From Tubiluchus corallicola (Eukaryota; Priapulida; Priapulimorpha; Priapulimorphida; Tubiluchidae), in NCBI GenBank assembly GCA_030141605.1, contig JAQGDQ010000007.1, positions 1,289,173 through 1,353,172 of the forward strand: DNA of 64,000 bases. The letters are read 5' to 3'. Shown here one piece after another: positions 30,501-42,500 of this stretch (positions are counted from its first letter, which is position 1; each line of letters starts with the position of its first letter). Made by a program: the position numbers and the translations under genes. Under the pieces are notes generated by a model. That model ran no database searches. It was not told the origin of the DNA and saw nothing but the letters and a program-made list of their open reading frames with translations.

Positions 30501-33500
30501 TAATATCAAAGAAATAACCAAAACCCTAATTTATCTAACATGTCTTTCTACTACGTATGAGCTCTCTTTTTATTAATATGAGGTGATACAGAAAAATATG
30601 CTGAACTAGACTGCAATACTATTAGAAGCAAGTACCTTCAAAGTAGAAATTTCACAGCATACTGTTACAATACATTTATTTTTGACTGTGAAAGTTACAA
30701 GTTTATAATTTTTGTAATTTTTAAGTAGTAGCCGAAAAGCTTTTGCATATTAAAAGTTTACATGCTGGAACAGATAATCATCACCAACTGAAAAAACCAC
30801 GTTGGTGCATAAATTACTTCATACGTGTCAGCAAATTTATAAAGAAATCAAGTCTAGTTAGTCAATTAGGTTATATCCAATAGGTTACACACATGTCTTC
30901 ACTACAAAAGACCGATATTAAAATTTTGTTATCAATAAAAGTAGGACTTGATCGCCTAGACTACGGTACCTGGAATCCCCTTGAAGAGAAAGTCAAGAAC
31001 AGTCGCACAGAGCCGTTGATGCGCAGGAAAAATGCAAAAATTGTTTTGAGTGCTGGCCTCTACCTCCTTAAGGAAGTGAGAAACTACATCAGCTGTTAGA
31101 AGAAACGCCTTCGTCTAGTTTGTATTGAAAATAATGGACACGTAGGCACTGCTGTAAATTTTAGCAGTAGCGACATACAGTTTTTTCTTGCCACGTTGTT
31201 TTGACACGTTGTTTTCAAGCTTCTGCGTCTTTGGGAAAATCTAAGGAAATAACCTGTTTATAGGTAATCGTCTGTAGCGTTAGTGTGGTTATTGTCAAAT
31301 TCCGGACATTTTATAGCGTAGTACATATGTCTCAGAATTGTCCCATTTTTTACTATTTAAATTAATTCTTTGAGATTACACAATCATGATAAAGTAAGGC
31401 GCTTTAGCTTGATGAATAGAGTTAAGCGTACATTTTCTCTTAATTTGATTATAGGAACGAAGTAAGAGAGGTCACAAATATAGTACAAAAACGATATCAG
31501 TGTCACAAACTGCAAACATGGGTAATAACTTTTCCCATCTCTAGTGAGTTGTTTACACTAGTTATTGTAATAATTACTGGTTCCACGTATTGTATGTGGA
31601 TTAGGATATGCTATTGTTCGTCATTGTGTTAGTGGCCCCCATTTCATCAGTAATCCTCAGTGGGTTTTGCTGATATAGCTTTAGTAGCCTACCAAACTAC
31701 CTGTATTATGTGTGCCTATTGTCTGGTCAATCAATTTTGTAAAGTTCATTACCTGCAGATGCTTTCAGTCCTCCATCATGCCAGTCCGCAAAAATTGGTG
31801 GTCTGTGCTGTATATGTCTAGATTAATAGATTGCGCCTGCGCAAAATATCTAATGGGAAAAAGGAGGGTTTTTGAGCTACAGTTAATATAAAACAATACC
31901 ACTGGGAAAGCCAAGTGACGTTTTTAAAAAAATAAGTCTATGCCTTTTTATTGAGAACAAGGGTATTGTGACGTTATAAGGTTGCTGTGGTTAAGGACTT
32001 TAGGTCAGCTTATCAAATTCAATAACCGAGGTATTATCAAAAACTGTGACTTTTTTGCGTAATCGGGATTTTAGATCCTTTCAGTATTTTTAGATACTCT
32101 TCTTGTTTGTACGTCCTGTTTTTCCTGTTTGTCCTTTTTATTTTTATGTTGACAATTTTCAGTGCGTTCTCTTTTATAGCCAAGTCACAGCAGTAAGGAT
32201 AAAAGTTGTTATAATTTTTGAGAGGAAAGAGTAAATGAGGGAAAGATTTGAGCTCGCTACCTGAGTTTACCATACCTGTTTTTGCCATCTCAGGTAATAT
32301 ACATTTTAGATACAGCTCAGCCTTAGAAGTTCAGCACTTTCGACGTATCCTATATGTTTAGTTCTTTAACTTTTTGTCATGATTTCAAAAACAATTATTC
32401 TTGTAGTATACTTTCATTGAATAGATAGACAGCCTCCTGTCAGGGTATTTTGCCTGCTAATTAGCTGTTTTTATTAACCTCAACCACATCTTTAGGCCCC
32501 TTAAAAAAGTAACGCCTAATATATCAAATTGATGGTTCCAGTTCAATACAGTGACATGGATGTTTTAGTGACCTCTCGTTGCGAAAGCCAAACAAATTCC
32601 TTCACACTAATCGATGTGTTCAACAAAGGTGGACAGAGAAACCTAAAAGCAAAATCATTAATATCTGTCTCAAAATAGTTTTTTACTTTCTGATCGAACC
32701 GTTTACTATACAGGACGACTATCACCTCTAACAAGACGTTTGTAAGAGATTTATTAATGGCCCCGCGGACAAACGGTTCACTAAAGTTGTGATGAAATTA
32801 ATTTATTAACTAATCTCAGGACAGCCAAAAGTTGGGGAAAAGTTATGTTTTTCTGATTGATCAACTCTGCAACAATTTGAAATGCGCCCAAGCAACATAT
32901 TTATTCTGGCAAGATATTTGTTGAGAGATACATATATTCAGACACGTGAGGTAGCCACAAGGCCAAATGATATAAGGTGCCATGTAAAAAGACAGAAACT
33001 GCTAGACTATATTTGTTCCCTCTAAGAACAACTATGGCGGGCCCTAGATATGTGTACAAGTTCTACAAGAGAAATTGGCAACCAAATGCGCTTTCATGTA
33101 TGTATAATTTTCCTGTATGATGGTGCCGATGTCATCGGTCAAATGCAGCGGAGAATTTTTTAACCAGAACCAAAATCCCAGTATTCGATTGGCCTGGAAA
33201 CAATCCGGACCTTAACCCCAGTGAAACTTTGGATAATTGTAAGTGTAATTGTTGATAAAATTGCAGAAAAACAACCATCAAATACATAAAACCGGACAAT
33301 AGACTCAATCTCATTATAATTTACTGTCCAAATTATATATTTTCTTGCCTATAAAAGTTAGCAGTTGCTTATAATATTTTAATAATTACCTTGGAAACTT
33401 AACTAACGTCAACTGAACACAGCTATCGCTTACGTCACAAACTAACCACTGTTTGTGCAATGGTAGACATCTTCCCTGCTCCGTCAAGCACGTTTGCGTA

Positions 33501-36500
33501 AGCGAAGATTACTATAAGACACTGATGCGATGTCCCGAAAATGAACCCTACGTCATAGTGATGTCAAAGACAAACACTGCAGTTCACGATCATGCTTATC
33601 ACGGTACCGCACCTATTTGTCAGCCACTCGAATGTGCCAAAATGCATTATTGTCAGTCTGAGTGGATTCGCTGTGCCGCGCGTAGCTTTGAAAGTTTAAC
33701 AAAATCTAACAATCCGAGCTAATTATTATTTAATCTAAGGTTTGATTTAAAAAGGCTTGTAGTTTTCAATATTTTAGTGCATACTTTATTTTGACCTAAT
33801 GTCTACACAATCGCCCGGTTTTCTTTAAGAGAAACCCCTAAGGATATAATTATTATTCTTTGGGTAAAAGAATTCTCCACAGAAAGTTGTAACTTGACAG
33901 CAGCATACCGAACGCTTATACACAATGGGTTGTCAAAAGTAAAACAAGCTACACAAAATATTGAAATTTTTGTGACATGGAAACAATTTTCGTGCCGGAA
34001 ATTTCATTTAAGAACGTAGCTGTTCCTTCTCGAAAACAAAATTTGCAAATGACTGTAAAATTGAAATATGGGCAATTAAGCAGAAAAACTCGATAAGCGA
34101 GAAGACCAACGCTTCGCGTTTCGGAGTTTACTTTTAACTCGTTTCATTTCGCTAAAATAGTCGTGGCATCGTTATACAAATTATGATATTCGTGCGCTAA
34201 TTTCAATTTTAATTTTCAATTTCAGTTAGCTTTCTGTTATACACCCGTGTTCCAGGCATAAATTGAAAGTCCCTGTTCCTGTTTCTGGATCTAGGTTTGC
34301 TTATAAGTGTTAATGACCTTCAGAGACGGCCCCGCAGAGGGTTACCCAAGAGAAGGTTGTTTCCCTTGTGCCACCGTTACTCTGCATAGTATACCTGTGT
34401 CGCGTGATTTCTTAACGCTTATTAAGTAACCCAAGGTAGCGAAGGATAAGGATTAGTCGGTATTTGTGGATTTGATAATTTGCTTTCTTTACTCGCACGG
34501 GTAAACTTTCTATGCGCACGCACAGTTGACTTTTCCCTTAATTGGCAATTACAGAGAGCGTTCACATTTCTAGATGCGCGCTTATTTTACCTTGTAAAAA
34601 TTAATCGTGTTTGGCAGCTCATTTGACTCGGTTTACAGTGTTAGCTAAAATAAGCTGTTTATAATTATTTATTTCCATGTTCTGTTAGAGCAGTGATCCT
34701 TGCTTTCCTCTTCCTGGACACAGAAAACCATTCACGTGTGTGAAACCATAATTTATAACTAACTGGCATTTTTTCCGATAAAGTTTAATGCTTCTGTTTG
34801 TTTTTTAAGTGCCGCTTGTTATGGGCTTTTTACAGTAAAACATGAACAATTACGAACCGACTTCGTAATAAGATAGTTTAACTTAATTAGCTTTTTGCTG
34901 TAACTCGATATATGATTGTTTCTTTCCAAAATAATCGTGTTGATAATTTTGAATGGTAACCCAAAATCTTATAAGTCAGTTGCATCACCATACATTATGA
35001 GATTAATTTGTGACAGTCAACAAGCCCCATTGCCCTTCCTCATTACCTTTTGTGTTGACACACGTGTATTAACTTATGAGTTTGCCACTGAAGGGCCCGT
35101 ATTTACATCGCTGGGACAAACAGATGAAAAAAACGTCACCTATAGATTAGACTATTTGTACATGTACTATATTAATTAAGCGGCTCTTACGCACGCAACG
35201 GCATCTAAGACGCCACAAACAAGTATTTCAACTATGTATATGTACAATTAAGTATATGTTAAGTTAACATTAAAACCCTTTGAGGAATACCTGTGGTATT
35301 TGAGGTGCATTTGCATATAATTTATGTAAAAAGTTTGGTTTCGAATAACACTGATGGTTTTGTTATTTTGATCCATATGTGGTTTCGTTCACACTTTAAG
35401 TATGTGGAATGGGTGAAGCTGTAGTACAGAGTATTTGAGAAGAATGATAAGGTTTATCTTTAGCATCTTGGAATGGCGGAACAATAATAAACATCAACCT
35501 AGATGTCGTTACGTAATTAACCCTATTATGCAAATGATGCAATTTAAATATATTACATCACTCAAAATTTGCAATAACTTTTTTATACCTACAAGTAAGC
35601 TACCGTTTTATACCTATAAGTAAGCTACCGTTAATCACAAGCAGCTTTTGTGCAGTTTTTTTGAAAACGTACGTTTAACATATTATTCACTTTTCTCTGG
35701 TTCGAGTTTGTAACGAGATAATTATATAATATAATATATTATTAATATATTATATAACTTCCTTTTGGTTTTCTTTTCCAGTTTGCGGGCTCTGCATCTT
35801 CACAATAATCATCTCAGTTCTCTACCAAGTGAACTTGCCAACATGAAGCAACTATCTGAACTCATACTGGCATTCAACAGGTTCAGCGTTCTTCCTGAAG
35901 TCCTAAGTAGAATGAATCAGGTATGTAATGGCATTTTCGTACGTCGTACGTTTTCAGTCTTCAACTGATATTAAGTCGGTAATTTAATAGGTTACTTTTA
36001 CTGATGCACCCATTGTTTCATTAATGAAAAATGAGGCCTAATGAATGATAATAATGATTATGATTATGTTCTTTAGTTTAGGTTATATATTTCTTGGTAA
36101 TTAGTGTACGTCAGAAGACTAATAGCTCTAAAGATCTGATGACTTATTGATCAGGTATAAAGTTTCTGCTAAACTGGTCTTAAAGAGTGCCGTTTCTGTG
36201 TAGTATAGGCTGTGTAACTCATTGCTTTGAGTACCACAGGCTGGGTGAATGATATTCTATATTTTAGAACTTCTAATATCCAATTCTTCTTATTGTTGTT
36301 GTTGTCTTATGTTAACTGGAACTGGGAGTGCATTTTATGAGAATAAATAACAGTGGGAAACTTCAGTGACTAATCACTTAACCGCTGTCGTGTGCCAAGT
36401 ATGTATCCAAAGTGTGACCTTTATAAAAAATAAGATCTGAGCATGAGAAAGATGAACTAATTAGTGACTTAGAAGTAATCGAATATTCAGAACATCAGAT

Positions 36501-39500
36501 CTACCTATAGATGTACATTTCCTCAGATGAATTGTGATTAGGATTATATATGTACTTTTCAGCTCGATAACATTGTAATGACGGGCAACTATGTGGAGCG
36601 ATTACCTGGTGATACTGTGTCTGGTCTTAAACATGTCCAAAAGGTGCGTATGTCATTAGTTAGCCACTTGTCATTTTGTTGTTGAGGCATCCTTAAACAC
36701 GAATAGTATTTAATAGTTTCTAATTACTTAATTTTTTATTTGCAGATGGACTTTAGGTTAAATTGCTTGACCTTGCCTCCAGTGGAAACCATGACATTTG
36801 AGCTGTTAGAGCATTTAACACATTTGGATGTTAGTCACAACAGGATTACGAATTTAGATGTGCGTAATCTGACTGCTCTAGAATATCTAAACTGTGAACA
36901 CAATAAACTGGTGATGTTGCAAGTCTCCGGACAAAGTCTGAAACATATGCGGACTGCCCATAACAGTAAGTTGATGGCATAACATCCCACGACTCAAAAT
37001 CAGTTGTGGTACTTTAAGTAGCAATTTCGTACTGCCATTGTGTTTTATAGTATAATTTACTTGTTTGTCTAATGTTTTTCAAGGCCTTTCTTTTCTAATA
37101 GTGTAGGATTTAATTCTTTCCTCATGCAAAGGTATTTTAACTTTATTTGTTTTATCAAGGCAAAATGTGCATTTTTTATGTAAGGTAACGTGATACAAGT
37201 GAGTATCCACCGTACAATGGCAATTTAAATGATGTTGTGAACCAAAAAACTGTTCATTGGCAATTATAATCCTCTTAAGATCAAATTGAATTGGCAGGGA
37301 TGTATGAGATGCATTATGCATTCTCCTCAGCAAGAAAAATGGTTGGTAGATAAAACCATCCGGAAACAATTTTTCTTGGTGATCACTCATCCATTCACCA
37401 ATCAGGTGCAGCCCTGCAAAACCTTGGTCGCTATTTCCATATTATAGCCACTCAATTATTTCTCTTGCCATACAATCCAGCTTTTCTTTCACATAGTGTT
37501 AAAGGAATGTTTGCCTGTAATTGTGATTTCAAGGTGGAGACCAGGCAGTCTGTTACAGCCAAAAGTGGTTAAAAGACCTTTCTTTAATAAGTAAATACAG
37601 TGCTCCAGATTCTTTTCACATATTGTGTGAAATGTGTTCTGATTGCCGTTGTACTTGTCTATTACTTTTTCCTGTTAACTTTAGGAAAGTGTTACGACAT
37701 TCCTTTTGCGCATGTTCCACTCTTTTGTATTATCACAATTCATTAGTGAACAAATATTGTACTTGTAATTTTTTATTTTTTCAGGTCTTCAGAGCGTGTA
37801 CATGACCCCACTGCCTGAAAATTTACGGATTCTAGACCTCAGTCAGTAAGTGTTACACAAATTTGCTGCTAGCTTTTCTAAACACTTGGTACAGGTAGTA
37901 GAATATCAATCTCTGTATTTGTCGTTAAGCTTATGGAACTTATTAACACTTGCGGTCGTATTTCTCAAATTCTGGGAACAAACATGTTCGTTTAATAACT
38001 TAATAACTGTTTTGCAGTCTACATATAGAGAGAGTGCTCTTTATTGCTTAAGTTTATCAAAGTAGCTGATGTTAGGCATTGCTCACTGTTTCCATGTTGA
38101 GGCTTTTATTTTGTAAAATTAGGCAGCTTTCCAACTCATTTTTAATGTTATAATTTAATGAATTTAATAATGAAAGCCAGTTGCACAATACCTTTGAACT
38201 TTGATGTTTTGATTTTTTTCCCATTTAGCAATGAACTAAACAAATTACCAGAGTGGATTTGTGACTTGTGGAGGCTAGAAAAATTATTGGCACGACACAA
38301 TCGATTGTCCATACTTCCAAACAGGTTTGTTTTACTAGTGAAATTTTCCTGAAACTTTTGCCTCATTCGGTTTGCCTCACTAATTTTTTATCCTTGTGTT
38401 GCTACATGTGCTCTTTGCATTGAGAAGAATAGCAGCTAATAGTGTGGCTTATTGTACAGTAGGCGCATCTTGATAGACTCACTTTGAGATGGAAGTGTTT
38501 CAACCCAAGTAACCAACTGATTCAATTTGCGGAAGTGTGTAGCCTATTACTGTTATAGAAATATGAGTCATCATCACTCATCACCTTAGTATGCATTCCA
38601 AAGGCTTTAAATGAATCTTAGAAACTAATCAAAATTCCCATGTGCATTTATTTTAGAATACTAATTTATATAAGTGAATTAATAAAAAAAATTTAAAATC
38701 GCATGAATCTGATTATTACCACTAAAAGTTACAAGAATTTTTGCACGTTTGGTTGCTTCGTTTCTTCATGCAGGTTATGAAATTCTCATACTGATATAAA
38801 CATGGAAAATTCACGCAAAATACCTAGTCACCTAGTGCTTGAGCTGCAGCTGGTGATGACCTTGTTTCCCTTGTGAAAAGCAGCGCGAAATTCAAAAGCA
38901 AACCGCTGGACAAATGATTAAATGTTTAACTTCCAGAAATAACGAGAATAACTGCAGCGGGTGACAAAACAAAACCACTACGTTAACTTATTAGCGCATA
39001 TGATAAGCGCGCTGTACCTGCTTACAAACAAAGCTGTACGTAACATCCTGTACCTGTACCAAAGCTGTGCACCAAATCTACGTAAAGATGACATAAAAGC
39101 AGTAAAAGCTCTTTGGGCACACACAAGTGTCTTATTTTAAAATGAGACGTGAAAGAAAAAGTATTGAGTCAGTTATGCAAAGGAGTCAATTATTGACAGT
39201 TTTTATATACATTTGAATATGACCGGCTGGTACCAGTCGTTTTTAAGTCAAATAGGCGATTGGTTCTGTTAAACGAGAATTAAACTGAGTTTAATAAACT
39301 GAAAAATAAAAGTTGCAGTTATTGTTTAAGGAACAACTATATTATTTGACATACTGTATTTCATTCAACCTGCTTTAAAGATATTCAATTAGTTCTCATT
39401 CACACCTGGTTTAAAGCTAATAAGTTATCACTGAATATTGAAAAATCTAAATTTATTGTATTCACATATAAAAATAAAAGAATCCCTAGTAATCATACAG

Positions 39501-42500
39501 TAAAAATCCCAATAAATAAAGTAAAATATACTAAGTTCTTGGGCATCATCATAGATGAACACCTAACTTGGCAAGAACATCTTAGATTTATCGAAAGCAA
39601 AATCTCCAAAAACCATAGGTATTATATACAGAGTTAGACACATATTGCCTGAATCAGTACTTGTATTATTATATAATTCTCTTTTTTTACTATATCTTAA
39701 TAATTCAAACATTATTTGGGGAAGCACATACACCAGTCGATTGAAAAAAAATTCACATGATTCAGAAGAAAATAGTGTGAGCTATAACATTTGCGGTTAT
39801 CAGGACAATACACAACCAATATTTAAAAGTCTAAACATTTATGACATTAATAAGTTCCAAACTTCCATTTTCATGTACAAATTCTCTCATAAATTATTGC
39901 CACCCTTATTTACTGATTATTTTTGTTTGAATGCTGAGATACATAATTACGGTACACGATGTAGACTTAACTATCACTACATACAGTGCAACACAAATGT
40001 TAGAAAATTTTCTATTAAATACAATGGCCCTTGTATATGGAATTCAATTGCTCCAGCTATTAAAAATGCCAACACGCTGTACATATTTGAAAAAAATTAT
40101 AAACTAAACTTGCTTGAAACATATAACTGATCACTCAATCATGATTTGTTGTTTTTCATTTTCAAAAACTTCCCCTCTAGTATAATAATATTTTTATTAC
40201 TTCCCACCCTTATATATATCTGCAATGAGCACCTCCATATAGTCTAAACAAGTGTTGCCTCCTCCACAAATGCTTAACGAATGTGTTAAAGCATTTATCA
40301 TTTCTCTGTACCGACCATCAGTTTACATTGCAGTTATGGAAATTATTACTACTAATGCCCACTGTAACTCACACTAGCCATTAGCAATATATTGTAATTT
40401 TTCTCGTAACTAATTTTAGTGGCCTAGCATAAGCTAGCTTCTCGGGTCTCTAGTGCAGAATTCATGAATTGTATCATAATTTTGTATTAACAAAAACTGA
40501 TTATCGATGCACATGTAATGCATATGTATATGTTTATTGCGAAATAAATCTACTGAATTGAATTGAAATTTGTTTTTCTGTAGATTGTTGTGTAATATGG
40601 AGAATCTTAAATTACTTATGGTTGATCACAATCAGTTGACTGTACTTCCGGAATGGGTGGAAAACTGTATGATAGAAACTTTGCATATAGAATACAACAG
40701 AATTGCTCACCTTCCTGACAACCTGCTTGTTAACTGTACAAAGTATGACATTAGTCACTATTTTTAAGTAAAACTAAAAGTTGGTAACTCCTCCTCATAT
40801 AAAATATGTTCTCAAAATAAAGTTTTAAGTTTTGACTACCAAACTTTAACTTTTGTTTTTAACCCTTTCACTATGGAAGGTGGCACACTGCTGCCTACGT
40901 TTTTCTTGTAAGGGACGGAAGGCAGCAGACTGCCACCCAAGCTCAGTACTAACCGCAGGTCTGCAAAACATTAAAGAAAAGTTTGACAGCCTTGGGGTTA
41001 CTTTGAAGCCAGGTACATTCCACAATACTGTACTGCATAGTATGTTCCCACACGCAAAATTACTTGTAGATCGTTGATGAAATGTTAGTTGATCACTTGA
41101 CAAAACAACTGATCGTATATTTAGTTGATTGTTCTGCATTCTTATAAAATGATTGCATATTATGAATAAGTATTGCGTCTTTTATGAAAACTGGTTTCTA
41201 AACATAAGTATGTGCTTATTTGTGTGGGTGTGCACGTATGTGTGCGCATGTGTATAAATAAGACTAATATTCAATATTACTGTTTAATGACAAATAGCTG
41301 TTTATGTAGAAGATTCTGTTTAGAACGCACCACAAGAAGTTATTGTCAAATGTGCAAAAGCTGATGTGGCCCTGTTAATAAGCAAGTACGTAGTGAAAGG
41401 GTTAAAGTTTACTTTGAATTCTTTTGTTTGCTAAGCTGCTATTACACATACGTTGGGTAACTGCTTTTATCAATGTCATTTTGGTCTTGCAGGTTGCGTA
41501 TTCTCAATGCTACAAACAACCGGTTGACACATTTTCCACCTCTAAACCAAATACAAGACTTGAACAAAGTGTCTGAACTGTACCTCTCTTGTAACTACTT
41601 AGTAGATTCAGTGTTTGAAGAAGTCTGTGAATATCCAAGGTTGAAAATTCTGCATATGGCATACAATGACCTACAAGAGATATCCCATGAGTAAGTATTC
41701 TAACAACTGCTTGTTGTCTATTTTTGCAGTAGTAAGTTTTAAGTAATATGTTTCTGGATGATAGTATGGCATCGTTAATGTTTTTTTCTGGTTTCTTCAG
41801 AGCTGTGTGTAAGCTAGAGGTTCTTGAAGAACTGAACGTTTCTGGGAACAAGCTGCAATACCTGCCTGATGTAATTGGACAGCTTCCCAAATTAATTGTC
41901 CTACGAGCTCATTCAAACATCCTGCGATCGTTGCCTGACTTTTACAAGGCAGTTTCACTGAAGGTAAACAATTATCTGGTTTATAGCCAATGAAGCAGAT
42001 GAACTATATCAATTTCTATTTTTTAATTCAAATGCCTGTTGTTTCCTACGATAGTTTTTGATCCTTACTTTTAACCTGTAAGGTATGCGATAGTGTATGA
42101 GTAATTTTTTTCCATTTTTTGCAGGTGCTCGATGTAGGATGTAACCAACTGCACAAAGTCTCTGTTTCCAATATTATGGCTTCGCAACTCAAACATTTAG
42201 ATGTGTCATGTAATTCGGGGCTACAAGTTAGTCCACAATCATTTCAGTCATTCAGGTAGGCATAGTTGATGTGCATTTATTGTCAAGAGGAACAACATAA
42301 TTAAAAGTTAATATTGCTTTTATGCTAAATCAGTGTAAGATTTTTAATTTAGTTGAACTTTTACAAGTGTTATTTGGAAACTTGGTATGATTTTACCTTG
42401 TGTTTAGCTCAGTGAAGAATATTTCTCTTGTGGACATGACCGGGCGGAGTCGCAGCACATTAATAGGAGAACCAACTATTATACAGGAACCACCATGGTC

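Larger units (their letters stand above)
11882..35781 (+). other. Giant PHLPP intron (23.9 kb)
   Basis: The sequences either side join in frame to complete one leucine-rich repeat (ELT-N-LRALHLHNN), so no coding exon is missing. Inside I recognise a Tc1/mariner miniature element (23150-23659), a second Tc1 transposase fossil (33121-33300), a poly-G run (about 20577-20592) beside purine-rich AAAT/GAAA sequence (20593-20740), a perfect 11-bp inverted repeat (28919-28948), a cysteine-rich open frame (33417-33722), a 25-bp tandem duplication (35581-35630) and an AT palindrome (35717-35757). The rest is AT-rich sequence with only short chance open frames. Confidence 0.85.

Noticed and set aside
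33132-33314. Minus-strand 60-codon frame
   Set aside because: Antisense to the Tc1 transposase fossil, which is readable on the plus strand.
37079-37390. 103-codon minus-strand frame in a PHLPP intron
   Set aside because: No recognised motif, and the translation looks like random AT-rich sequence. Kept only as a note on that intron.
40846-41139. Overlapping open frames on both strands (97 and 74 codons)
   Set aside because: Neither shows a domain, and a single stretch open on both strands is more likely composition than a gene.
41510-41890. 126-codon minus-strand open frame
   Set aside because: It runs antisense across two well-supported PHLPP exons and has no domain of its own.
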